From NCBI GenBank assembly GCA_910592005.1, contig CAJVPP010003719.1, positions 1 through 10,972 of the forward strand: 10,972 bases of DNA. Direction: 5' to 3'. Shown here piece by piece: positions 1-9,582 of the stretch (positions are counted from its first letter, which is position 1; each line of letters opens with the position of its first letter). Both the position numbers and the translations under genes were made by a program. The notes below the pieces were generated by a model. That model was not told the DNA's origin, did not search any database, and saw only the letters and a list, made by a program, of their open reading frames with translations. The stretch is from Funneliformis mosseae (lineage: Eukaryota; Glomeromycota; Glomeromycetes; Glomerales; Glomeraceae).

Positions 1-241
1 ATCTTTATCGAAAAACTCTAACTGGAAAGTTCCATAAGGTCTACTAAACCACGCACCCCCCATCCGTCTAAATTTTTTATCCCACTATACTTACTTTGTT
101 TAGGAGTTCCTGAGCAACACAACGAAGCCTTCTTTTTCTCTATCAATATCTGTTGAAACAAAATGCTGGAATGATCACTTTTTACAGAAGAACTCGAGGT
201 ATTTTTCGTATGGAAAGTTTTTAGTTTCTCGTTGATAAGCA

Positions 242-265
242 ATAGAGGTATAGAGGTATAGAGGT
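242..265. repeat. Short tandem repeat, 3 x ATAGAGGT
   Basis: Three perfect head-to-tail copies of the 8-base unit ATAGAGGT. It is too short to suggest function and probably arose by replication slippage. It may be variable between strains. Confidence 0.85.
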
Positions 266-777
266 AGACATGATAAAAAAGAAGTATTAGAATATACGAT
301 ATTAAAAAATGTTACAGCGTTATTCACAGGAACCACTTACCCAAGAACAAATAAACTTTGATGGCGAATATCGTTGGTGGGTCACTAATATATTGATCGG
401 CAACGTGACATGATTCCGTTTTTAGCGTAATAGCGTAGGGGAATTAACCCGATATAGTAGGTAGTTCGTTAGCAAACAACAGTTAAAAAAATTATCATAT
501 CCATTATTTTATATACACAAATTATTTGGGGAATCGTATTCATCAATCAATACAAAACATTGTTTTTTATAGTGACGTCGCAAAGCAGACACTATTTCAC
601 TATTTCTGATTCAGGATAGGTTGGATCTCTTTTGAAATCTCCCTTGTTCATGGGAATGTAAATTGTCAATAAGATAGTGGTGTTCATCATAAATTCTAGC
701 TATAAGTACTCTTGATCATATAATTATTTTCTTTCCGTGTTCCGGCGTTTAGATCGAATATGTGATATACTGTGAAT

Positions 778-797
778 AAAAAAAAAAAAAAAAAAAT
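778..797. repeat. Poly(A) tract, 20 bases
   Basis: An uninterrupted run of 20 A. Similar runs recur through the window (24 T at 3487-3510, 22 T at 4407-4428, 24 A at 8609-8632, 19 T at 9501-9519). No open reading frame or retroelement sequence ends at this tract, so a retroposition tail is not supported. Confidence 0.85.
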
Positions 798-2258
798 CGT
801 AATAAATAAAATTTAACAATTGATCAAACCTTAAGAGATATATGAATGATAGGATATAATTTCTAATTCAGCTGAAATTCAGGTTTCGAAAAGTTGCCTG
901 GCAGATAACATTTTCTTCTTGGGAATATGGTATTTTAAAGAAGCGATTTAACATGGACAAATTTGTTTACTTTCCAAATCGGCGAGGCGAAGAATAAGTG
1001 ATACAAGATCGAACTCTCAATAACTCATTCATGTATCTTTAACAACAGCAACATTTGCACAAAAGACAACTCTGGCATTATTGTCTATATAAAAAAAATT
1101 TCAATTCGTGATTTCAAGACTGAAAATACGAGATAAAAAATTTAATATTCACGAGTCTTGGTATACGGTTCAAAAATCAGAACCAACATGACAACTTTTT
1201 GATTTTCCATGTGAAAATAAATTTTAACATAATTTATGCGAACAATTTGAGCTTGAATTTGGAAAGCCCGAGAAACAATTATAAGTGACTGGAATTTTTG
1301 TCTATCATCAATTTCATAAGAATATGGACGAGCTTCTGGTTCCCATCAGATAATCCGTGAATATCTCCCGTTAAAAATCAAGAAACATATAGCATTTTTA
1401 ATTCGAGCCAAGCCAAAAGGTTTGACTTGTCAACTAAATCAGCAATTATTCCAACTCTATAAATTTATTTAGCATGTAACAAGTTGATTTATTTAACGGT
1501 TCGAAAAAGATAAAATGCGCTGTGCTCATATTGCTAAAAGAATGAATTGAAAGTCATGGATCGTTCGTTATTGTCCTTTTGCGTATAATTAAAAGATTTT
1601 ATGGAAATTTCCACAAAATATAGTTGAAACGCTGAATCCAAAGCCATTGATTGTATAAAACACAATGATCGTATTTTTGTTATAAATAAGGATATCGTAA
1701 TTTTTTTTCTTAAGGGATAATTGCGAAATTCGGAGTAAAAATTTGTGGCAAATGTTATTTGTGGCTCAGCGTCAAATAAAAAAAAAAATCCGAATAAACA
1801 GAAAACAAACATTGTTTACACATCGAACGTTTCAAAATTATTTATAAAGAGAAATCTACTAGAAAAATAAATGATTTATTTGATCAATTGGGGAATGTGT
1901 GTAACCACCACCGAGTGAAACCTTTTAACCCTTACATACATACGTCACTAACCATACATTCACAATGCTCAGATAACCATTTTTGAATTTTTAGTTCATG
2001 TGCTTCCAATTACAATTGATATTACTTCAGAACAATAGTTGTATTGATCTGAGATTGTTTGTAAAATAATTTGTTTGACCGATTCTTTTAACCATATACA
2101 ACAATAGAGATAGTCCCCAATTCAAAGTAATTATAAAAACCATAGGTTTTTGCTATCATGTTTAAAATGCTCTAATTCCACAATTGATCCTTGTAAACTT
2201 ATAAATAACTAAAGAAAAAAGATATCTTTCCAGTGCAATTTTTTTTTCAATTTTTCAA

Positions 2259-2283
2259 TTTTTTTTTTTTTTAAAAAAAAAAA
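2259..2283. repeat. T14-A11 self-complementary tract upstream of the plus-strand gene
   Basis: Fourteen T are followed directly by eleven A, giving a self-complementary AT block about 75-100 bases before the ATG at 2359. Poly(dA:dT) tracts are known in fungi to keep promoters free of nucleosomes, and the position fits that role. The role here is inferred from position alone. Confidence 0.5.
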
Positions 2284-2309
2284 TTAGTCCATTTCTAAAA
2301 AAGACAGAA

Positions 2310-2328
2310 TTTTTTTATATTCGTTTAT
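2310..2328 (+). promoter_or_regulatory. Probable core promoter element (TATA-like)
   Basis: A T-run leads into TATATTCGTTTAT, 31-49 bases before the ATG at 2359. The same 19 bases occur again at 9513-9531. A TATA-like sequence also precedes the ATG of each MARVEL-like gene: TATATATAAG about 28-37 bases ahead of 6737, and TTTTTATATT within about 25 bases of 9195. Assignment as a core promoter rests on position and AT composition only. Confidence 0.4.
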
Positions 2329-2358
2329 TTTAATATTTGTAGTATCAATAAATTTACG

Positions 2359-2898
2359 ATGGCGATGGCAAAGGATGTTAATGTCCCAACAATTACAATA
2401 ACATTATCATCACAACGGAAATCGGATGTTTTATTAGAACAAGATGCCGGATTTAATCCACCAGAATACACATCTTCAAATACACGAGAAGAATTCCACA
2501 CAAATTCAACGATTGCAACGACGAACGAAGATAATAATTCATCATTGACTTATCCATCACGGGCTCATATACCTCCATCTTCCACACCAACAGACTTACC
2601 AACATATGATCATGCTACAGTTGACATGCCACCAAGTTATCAATCTCCAAAATCACCGACTCTTGAAGTTTATCATGTTCTTTATGATCAAGAACCTTGG
2701 CCAATAACTAAAAAGTTATATTTCCTTGGATTTATCTTTTGGCCTCTTTGGTTTATTGGAATGGGATTCAGTATGTTTGGTCGTCATAATAGCACAAAGA
2801 TGTGGGGACGTCGTTGTGCTTGGAATTCTCTTGTAATAATCGTCTTATTCATTTATCTTGTTGTTGCTTACACAAGAACTGGCGGTCGTTTAAGATAA
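2359..2898 (+). CDS. PY-motif protein with two C-terminal membrane helices
   Basis: Single-exon gene of 179 residues. Residues 1-110 are polar and rich in Ser, Thr, Pro and Asn, so probably disordered. They hold three PY-type motifs: PPEY (34-37), LPTY (80-83) and PPSY (91-94). A Trp/Pro-rich step (EPWP, 112-115) leads into helix 1 (about 120-140). A short basic loop (HNSTKMWGRRC, 143-153) and helix 2 (about 156-172) follow, then a basic tail. PPxY and LPxY motifs bind WW domains of Nedd4/Rsp5-type ubiquitin ligases. Fungal adaptors such as Bsd2, Tre1, Ssh4 and Rcr1 join such motifs to a membrane anchor. A similar adaptor or substrate role is therefore plausible but inferred. The ATG at 2359 is preceded by promoter-like sequence; a second ATG two codons on is also possible. 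The loop has an N-S-T sequon at 144-146, usable only if that loop is lumenal. I know no exact family name. Confidence 0.82.
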   Translation: MAMAKDVNVPTITITLSSQRKSDVLLEQDAGFNPPEYTSSNTREEFHTNSTIATTNEDNNSSLTYPSRAHIPPSSTPTDLPTYDHATVDMPPSYQSPKSPTLEVYHVLYDQEPWPITKKLYFLGFIFWPLWFIGMGFSMFGRHNSTKMWGRRCAWNSLVIIVLFIYLVVAYTRTGGRLR

Positions 2899-5419
2899 TT
2901 TCCTAAAAAATGAAAACGGACATTTTTGATTTTTTTTATAAAAAATATTTGTGAATATTATTTCTTTTTCAATTATTGTATTTTTATTGACAAAAAAATC
3001 TAGGCATAGTTTTTAAATTGTAATCTACAAACGAACAAAATCATTTTATTTTAATTTGTTCCTTAATTTCTTATTTCTTTTTTCTTTATTTTTATTTATA
3101 AAAAAATCCATTTGTACATAAATTTTTTTTTTTTAATCTTAAGTACACATTTTACCAATTTTGTTTTTAATATTTATAATTTTTTTTTATTATCCTTTGA
3201 TAGGAAATAGAAAAAAAAAAAAAAAAACACCCTATTTCTCTTCTTAATTTAGCTTTTTTAAATACAAAAAAAAAAAAATTAATATTTACGAAGAAATTAA
3301 TTTTATTAATCCAAGATACTTTTCATTTCTCCATAATCCATGGTCTTGTTTACAATCAATTGTGTGGATCAATGTTAGAGCTAATTAAGGGTTATTGAGA
3401 AATGTCTTTTCTTCTATTTATTAAAAGAAATGATTATGAATTTTGATAATCTGTAATCTTATTTTTTTTTTTTTAGTATAATTCCCTTTTTTTTTTTTTT
3501 TTTTTTTTTTCTTGTATTTTTAAGATAGGAGGAAAAGAAAATAATAATAATAATAATGAATATAATCTCTCTTACTGAACATGATTTTTCTCATGAATTT
3601 TTTTTTTTCAAATTTTTTTATTTTAAGAACATCAGTGATTTGTAAAAGCTTTGATTTTTTCCAACAAGCCCCTCGATTCAACCTTTTTTTTCTCCATAAA
3701 CGGCATTTTCAATAAATTGAAATGCGCTTCGTTTTCAAACAATTATTTGTTAACCAAACTTGGTAATTCATTTTTATAAATATATTTCTGGTTACTAATG
3801 TGTTCGTTGACAATGAGCACTTTTTTGGTGAATAATAAGATCGTTTCTGACATGGAATGTCATTTTAGGCGTCGATAAAATATTTCTGCTTATTCACTTT
3901 TGTTTCGCATTCTGATACCTAATTATTTCAATGCAACGCGCACGACACTATCAAACAAAGGATAAGCGTAACCGTAACAAAAAGTATCAAATACAAGATG
4001 ATGATTGTTTTCATTTTTTGTCATAGCATCTGAAGTGGCGCGAATGGCGTTTCTGTGACCAAGATTTGGGGTTTAACGGCTTATTCTGTTGAAATCACAT
4101 TGGGAATTACAAGCCAGTAGTTAACTACACGTTGATTAAATTTGGGAGTGTCAAAACTTCGAGAAATGAATATTTATATATAATTCCTGGATAAAAATTC
4201 AACTATTTAACCGAGGAATTTAAGCTCGAAAATTTATCCGTTATACGCGTTCCATTCACACATGGGGGTTAAATTGTAAATATAATAAATATACTGTATT
4301 CGCTTTTTTATTTGTATAATGTTGCAATTAATGCAAGTCGTTCCTTAAAAACTTCAAATCGATGCACGTAATTATTGTACAATTAAGAGAATGAAATAAG
4401 AAATAGTTTTTTTTTTTTTTTTTTTTTTACGCTTTTCAAATCAAATCAAATAAAATAAAAAAGAAAAACGAGAAACAATAATCCGAGGGTAACAAGGTAT
4501 CACCAAACACAGTAATAAGTGTGTCTTTTTTTAACTCGTCATCCTTTCTTTTTGTGTTAATGTTTGTACGACATACATGGCTTGCTGACCTAATTCATAA
4601 AACTGAAGGTTTAGAAGAACTCTTTGAACTTTCGTTAAACACCTTTGTCATCGAACAAATTTTCTATGATTGTCCATTCAACACGTGTGTGAAAGCCAAA
4701 GTATTTCGGTTTTGATTATAAAATTAATATCTTCGGGCAGATTCATGTTACGTAAAAAATCCGTTTGGATTTATCAAGATTATATTTCTACATCAGCTGC
4801 ATTATTTACGGAAATGTAAAACGTTCCGATGACGAAAAAAAAAAAAAACCTTTAAAATTGAAATTGTGGACATAAAGATTATTATTGTACAACTTCAATG
4901 CGTTTTAGTTTATATTTTACAAAGTTACATTATTCCTCAAAGGGAACCTCTCCATCCAATAAAATTCATCGAAAGAGAAGATTAAAAATTAAAAGATAAA
5001 GAGAAAAACATGATCTTTTTAATAAATTAAAAGCTTAAAAATTACTATTGGATTTAGAAGCAAGAATGAAGAGGGGAAAACTTATGGCACAATATGTGCT
5101 CAAGATGTGTGACATGAAAACGGTGATGCAAAATAAAATAATAATAATAAAAATACAAGGGCGGGAAAGCAAATATATTGCCGAAATTAAAAAAACTAGA
5201 TGATGGCCGCCTTTTTTTTTTAAAAAAAAAAAAGAATGAGGGAGAGGAGAGATAATCGTATTTTCTATATTTTACTCCCCCTTAACGTAATCTAAAAGTT
5301 CTAAGTTTTTCTTTTTTTTGTGGAATATTTTACAGCCGTATCGAGATTATTACCTTTTTTTTTTTAGTTCTAAATTGAGATTATAAATTAAATATTTTAA
5401 ATAAATAAATAACAGGAAC
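2899..5419. other. Intergenic region between convergent genes
   Basis: About 2.5 kb between the stop of the plus-strand gene and the stop of the minus-strand MARVEL-like gene, so it should hold both 3' untranslated regions. I see no canonical AATAAA signal placed convincingly for either gene. It is packed with homopolymers, including 17 A at 3211-3227, 24 T at 3487-3510 and 22 T at 4407-4428. One 64-codon open frame at 4521-4715 starts at a GTG and resembles no family I know. Positions 3840-4300 are richer in G+C than their flanks but contain no frame or RNA fold I can support. Confidence 0.6.
3540..3557. repeat. AAT microsatellite, six units
   Basis: Six perfect AAT units in the 3' intergenic region. 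A related run of five TAA units lies at 6141-6155, inside intron 4 of the first MARVEL-like gene. Both are likely to vary in length between isolates. Confidence 0.85.
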
Positions 5420-6737
5420 TTAAAGAGGGACCTCTTGTAAAGAAGAAATCTCTGATGATTTCTTCAAAGGTAAAATTAAAAGGTTGGGATTAAAAGTTTC
5501 GAGTTGTTTAATATCAGGTAAGGTTATTGTGGAAGCATTAACCTGAATTGGGGGAAGGGTTAAACCATTGTTAACATGATTTTGTTGTATCGGAGAAGAT
5601 TCTTCGTCATCAAATCTCCGAGTACTTTGAGGTAACACGATCTTAAGAGACATTCGTTTATCAGCGGGCAACCCGCTTTGTAACAACAATTCAGGTACCC
5701 CACCTTTTTCCAATTCATCAGAGAAATCATTATTATTTTGTACATTTATAACGGGTGTTGTTGGTAATATCAAAGATTTTCTATTAATATCTTTATTATT
5801 AAATGAATCGGAAGAACTACTTCCAATCCTTTGAATTCTTTCTTTTGATAATTGCCAATTTATAAATGTTGTTAATACGTATATCCCAAATATGAACCAT
5901 CCAAAAATTATACTAGTAACCCATACACCGCAAACGAATCGCATCGGTTCTCCACCTCTTAAAGAAGGTGATCTACAATTCAATTCATTTGTTCCCCTGT
6001 ACATTGGATCAAGGTTCGACAAATCTAAAACGAGAGATTTTTAATCATTGTTGAAAAGAGATTATTGGTCTTTAATCATGCACGAATGATAATTACCGGA
6101 TGATAACCATAACATGGAAAAGAGACTTATAAAAAAAATATAATAATAATAATAAATTAGAGTCGAAAAGAAAATATTTTTTGAACTTAAATTATAAAAT
6201 TTATTAAATACAAACATTTCAACCCAAAGACAAGAACCCTTGTCCCAGAATTTTTTAAAAAAAATCAAATAATAAACTAAAAATAAAAAAAAGAATGGTA
6301 TAAAATTCATTAATAGATTCCAAAATTTTCTCGTTTCCTTTTCCTTAACATACCAAGACTTGGAATCGTCAAACTGCATACAACGAGCAACCAAATTTTG
6401 GTTTTGCCGCTAGAACTTTAAGGAAAATTCTGATTAATTTTTACAAGAGATTCATCGAAAGTTCAAATGCAATTTATCTATACATACTCTCCTTCTTCCT
6501 GTGCATCATCAAACCAATCATTGTGTTGACCGGGCGTGATATAATTACCATAAGAAACGTATTGCGTTATCTCTTTACATAGTAAAAAGACGGAATTAGA
6601 TGAATTGTACAGAAAAAAAGAAACCCCAAATGAAAAAAGTTTATAAACGCACCGAAAGCCACCACAAGAATCGTCAATAACAGCTGAATACATTTAAGGC
6701 TTAAAAAAAACCTTGCGTAATCTCGAAATATAATCAT
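5420..6737 (-). CDS. MARVEL-like four-helix membrane protein, long-tailed copy
   Basis: Six exons, in order: 6653-6737, 6488-6572, 6354-6409, 6216-6276, 6097-6125 and 5420-6024. They total 921 bases and encode 306 residues. Every intron is GT...AG (72-90 bases), with donors gtgcgt, gtatgt, gtatgt, gtttgt and gtaatt. Helices lie at about 13-35, 60-82, 90-108 and 138-162. The second inter-helix loop holds NLDP (109-112) and two cysteines (122, 137), and KKFWDKG (84-90) precedes helix 3. This four-helix plan fits MARVEL-family proteins, which sort cargo or shape membrane domains and have both ends in the cytosol. The tail (163-306) is long, polar and Ser/Asn-rich, so probably disordered and cytosolic. 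The start is supported by an equal 28-codon first exon in the paralogue at 8120-9195 and by TATATATAAG upstream. The gene model is strong. The family call comes from pattern, not a profile search. Confidence 0.8.
6126..6215 (-). other. Intron 4 of the long-tailed MARVEL-like gene, with TAA repeat
   Basis: The 90-base intron starts GTTTGT and ends AAG. It contains a five-unit TAA run at 6141-6155. The donor was chosen because it alone restores the frame that aligns with the paralogue: the residues around the junction read VEILFSMLWLSS here and LDLTLAALWFTS there. Confidence 0.7.
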
Positions 6738-8119
6738 GGTCGTTAAAAATTTAAAAAGAGACCACTTATATATAAAAGTGATATTATCCCAAAAGAGCAA
6801 GGAAGGAGGGATAAAGTAACATTATGAAAAATGCAATATTTATATACTTTTTAACCACCGGAAGATCTATGCATTCAATCGCAATAATAAGGTCAAGTTA
6901 TTAATTATCTGATAAATTTGGAATGTTGTACCATTTAATTTATTTGTTTTCATGTAAACCACTTTTTTTGTCAAAAATTATATTTTATTTATTAAATGTC
7001 CGAATCACCTTCCAGTGCCACCACCAATTAAAAACTCGGGGCTAAATTTAACTTTAATTTTCTTGTCGCATGTACCACTTACACCACTAAGACATGTAAA
7101 TGTATATTACTTGTAATTCAAACTAAAAAATTATTTTTTTTTTTTTTAGAAAAATTTGCGTAATGAAACAATCGGTATGGAAATGAGAGAAACCAAAGTG
7201 AGTTTTATATACATATTTCTTTATTGTAAGAAAAAAAGAATATGCAAGAATTGAAAAAACATCTAACGGACCCGTTATTTATTTTTATGCATGTTTGATG
7301 ACACACACGAATTAAATGTCAAAGCCCAATGCTTTCATCATCGTTACCAAAAAAAGATATGTTTTAATACACATATTTATATACTGTATTTATACTGTAT
7401 GTGTTATCCTACCCATATCGATATGTTCGAAATTGTTCAAATTTGGAAATTCGAATAAATATTTTATGGAATTATAAAGATCGTGGCGCATGGAAAGAAT
7501 TCTCGTGGCACGTTTACCTTTTCTTTCGGTAAACAATCTTGGAAGAATCACATTAATTCGAATCTGTTGAAAGTGCAGTTAATGAAATTATGTAATTTCC
7601 ATTATTAACTTTTTTTGGTATTTGATTATTTTTAGAAATTAATGTCACGTGTTAAAATCTTTCGTTGAAAAAAATTCTCTTTTACATATAAAGTCCATTC
7701 TTTTTTTGTCATTGTTCAGAAGAATGTATACATCCTTGTTAGGAAAATTAAAAAATTACGTAATAATGTGGTATGATTATTTTTAAAAAGTTTAGTGGAA
7801 TTTATGTAATAATATGACCCGATTATTTTATTTTATTTATTAAAAGATGCCTTTTTTACTTAATGAAATAATTATGCTAAAAATAGAATCCAATATTGTT
7901 CTATTATTACAAGGGTAACTCATATTTTCCCTCAATGTGTCAAAATGTCTAAAAATGTTTCTACCACAAAATTAATTAATTATTTGACAGTTTATAAAGT
8001 CAAAAAAAAAGTGAAAATATTATAAAAAGTTTTGTAAGAAACTATGAAAAAAAAAAAATGCTGTTTATGTAAATAATAATAAAGCAGCGACATCACTGTG
8101 CCACGTTACTCAATTCCCG
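6738..8119. other. Intergenic region between the two MARVEL-like genes
   Basis: About 1.4 kb holding the promoter side of the long-tailed gene and the 3' side of the short-tailed gene. No open frame or RNA gene is supportable. I looked for a third, broken MARVEL-like copy (the NLDP loop or the K-K-x-W-x-K-G motif) and saw none. A 10-base direct repeat, TATACTGTAT, occurs at 7380-7389 and 7391-7400. Runs of A and T are common, as elsewhere. Confidence 0.6.
6765..6774 (-). promoter_or_regulatory. TATA-like box of the long-tailed MARVEL-like gene
   Basis: The minus strand reads TATATATAAG 28-37 bases before the ATG at 6737. It sits within a small inverted repeat, CACTT...AAGTG (6763-6780). The placement resembles that of the element before the plus-strand gene. 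It is inferred from sequence only. Confidence 0.4.
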
Positions 8120-9195
8120 TCACCTGGAATTAGCTAATTGTACCAACATTAAAGGTTTAATCCCGGATTCCAACATAACAGGTTGGGATAGTTCAGGATT
8201 TTCAAGACCTTTTTTCAGTAAAACAGATTGTCTTTGACTCGTTCTTTTCTTTATTTCGGGCGCAACGGTAGGCTTATGGAAAGAATAGATCCCTTTACGC
8301 TTTTCTTGTTTAACACGCCATGATATAAATACAGATATAATAAATATTAACATGTTTAACCAACATAATACTATGCTCGTTGCCCAAATATTGCAAATTG
8401 ATGTTAATGAAGTTGATTTTGCGGATGAACAAGTTAATATTGGATGGTGTTGAAATGCAGGATCCAAATTTGCTATGGCTTTTAAATTTTAAAGAAAAGG
8501 AAAAGTTTTCGGTTAAAATCGATAATATGAATGCGAGCCGTCAACAACATCATAAATCGTCAACTTACCAGAAGTAAACCATAAAGCAGCCAACGTTCTA
8601 AGTAATTCAAAAAAAAAAAAAAAAAAAAAAAAGGATTAATTCCTCATACTAAAAAAATAAGTCCAAATAAACAACCATTGTTATACTAACAAGTCAAGGG
8701 AAAGGTAAGGTCCTTTATTCCAGATTTTCTTAAAATGATAAACATACGTTCCTAGAGGATTTAAAAAGAAAATTAAAAAATGTAAAAGGTGATAATTAAA
8801 CTTCAATTACTATGTACCACTTCACTTACCGAGAGCTGCTAGAGTGAGTGAGAATACAACGAAAATCCATATTTTAACTGGTCTACCAAATTAAAAATCA
8901 ATCATTATTTTTAGGAAAAAAATTTTTTTATATAACTTCTAGTTTTACTTACTCTCCATTTCTAAAAAAATTTACAGCAACATATTCGGGTGAATCCGGA
9001 CTTATATTAACATATACTGCATACTGAATAAGTTCTAAATATCAATAGGATTTTAATTAGTTGACGGACTTTTATCGCAAAGGAACATTCTTTTTTAACT
9101 TTTTCCTTACCTACTGTGAGAACTATGATAGTTAAGATAATTTGAACAAATTTAAGACTATGAAATATAACTCGATGTTCTCTGAGTATCCACAT
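8120..9195 (-). CDS. MARVEL-like four-helix membrane protein, short-tailed copy
   Basis: Six exons, in order: 9111-9195, 8953-9034, 8830-8882, 8691-8751, 8569-8597 and 8120-8478. They total 669 bases and encode 222 residues. Introns are 70-93 bases and GT...AG, with donors gtaagg, gtaagt, gtaagt, gttagt and gtaagt. Helices lie at about 14-36, 58-78, 89-107 and 133-157. The second loop carries NLDP (107-110) and cysteines 120 and 132; KKIWNKG lies at 81-87. The layout fits the MARVEL superfamily: four helices, two lumenal or extracellular loops, and both ends in the cytosol. The tail (158-222) is basic and about 65 residues, against about 144 in the paralogue at 5420-6737. First exons are equal (85 bases), which supports the ATG. 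Over a 45-residue stretch from helix 2 to helix 3 I count 20 identities to the paralogue. Function is inferred from fold type only. Confidence 0.8.
8598..8690 (-). other. Intron 4 of the short-tailed MARVEL-like gene, with A/T homopolymer
   Basis: The 93-base intron begins GTTAGT and ends TTAG. It holds an uninterrupted run of 24 A on the plus strand (8609-8632), read as T on the coding strand and placed close to the acceptor as an extreme polypyrimidine tract. The donor was set by frame agreement with the paralogue. A GT four bases downstream (gtataa) would shift the frame. Confidence 0.7.
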
Positions 9196-9248
9196 TATAA
9201 TAATATAAAAAATTTATCAATCGTAAAAAATTTAAAAATGAAAAAATA

Positions 9249-9272
9249 AAATCGTAACAAAAATCGTAACAA
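9249..9272. repeat. Two tandem copies of AAATCGTAACAA
   Basis: Two perfect adjacent 12-base units, 54-77 bases upstream of the ATG at 9195. They could be a promoter element or simple slippage; nothing here decides between the two. Confidence 0.7.
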
Positions 9273-9542
9273 AAAAATCGAATTTTTCAAAATTAAAAAC
9301 TAAAATCGGCTTAAAATAATAATAATTTAGTAAATCGTTATGAAATTTAAGAAAATCAAAAAAAAAAAAATAACAATAATAATGTTATTTATAACTAGAA
9401 TTTTTTCAAAAGTATAATTTTGTATAATATTAAAGTCGTTGTAATATGTTCACAATGAACTTTTTTATGAACTTTTCCTTTTTTTGTTTTTTTTTTTTGG
9501 TTTTTTTTTTTTTTTTTTTATATTCGTTTATCGTTTTATCGC

Positions 9543-9582
9543 TTTATTCTTTTGTATAAGAGGGACTATTATACGAATAATA
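9543..9582. repeat. Imperfect inverted repeat
   Basis: The left arm (TTTATTCTTTTGTATAA, from 9543) and right arm (TTATACGAATAATAAA, from 9569) are inverted with a few mismatches around a short GC-richer loop. The inner six bases (GTATAA at 9554-9559 and TTATAC at 9569-9574) pair perfectly. TTTATCGC at 9535-9542 also has an inverted partner, GCGATAAA, at 9625-9632. It could fold as RNA or form a DNA cruciform. Confidence 0.5.

Larger units (their letters stand above)
1..2358. other. Intergenic region without a supportable gene
   Basis: I find no convincing coding region here. Two open stretches exist on the minus strand (18-242 and 1142-1345), but neither has an ATG at its start, a recognisable domain or clear splice partners. 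The part from about 240 to 1500 has fewer homopolymers than the rest of the window, so it may be old, decayed sequence of another origin, though I cannot identify it. Positions 2259-2358 carry T-rich, promoter-like sequence for the plus-strand gene that follows. Confidence 0.6.

Noticed and set aside
18..242. 74-codon open frame on the minus strand
   Set aside because: It opens with TTG rather than ATG, has no recognisable domain and no convincing upstream exon. It could be a terminal exon, but nothing supports that.
1169..1186. GGTTC...GAACC hairpin resembling a tRNA T-arm
   Set aside because: The loop is eight bases and lacks the TTCRANY pattern in place. No acceptor stem or anticodon arm fits around it.
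1142..1345. Open minus-strand stretch of about 67 codons with protein-like composition
   Set aside because: It has no ATG near its start and no clear splice partner, and it matches no family I recognise. Open stretches of this length occur by chance.
1534..1812. 92-codon open frame on the minus strand, rich in Phe
   Set aside because: It is low-complexity translation of A/T-rich DNA with no domain or conserved pattern.
3998..4037. GATGATGA followed by CTGA, suggestive of a C/D-box snoRNA
   Set aside because: The boxes are too close together, there is no terminal stem, and the words are common in such sequence.
4521..4715. 64-codon open frame on the plus strand
   Set aside because: It starts at GTG; an internal ATG would leave about 50 codons. 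I recognise no motif and see no splice context.
6062..6394. 110-codon minus-strand open frame inside the long-tailed MARVEL-like gene
   Set aside because: It reads through introns 3 and 4 and follows the true frame only in part. The spliced model explains the region better and aligns with the paralogue.
8380..8577. 65-codon plus-strand open frame
   Set aside because: It lies antisense to exon 6 and intron 5 of the short-tailed MARVEL-like gene and has no independent support.
8686..8690. Second GT four bases into intron 4 as an alternative donor; the same spacing occurs in the paralogue
   Set aside because: GTNNGT is simply the normal donor pattern. Using the second GT shifts the frame and destroys the alignment between the two proteins.
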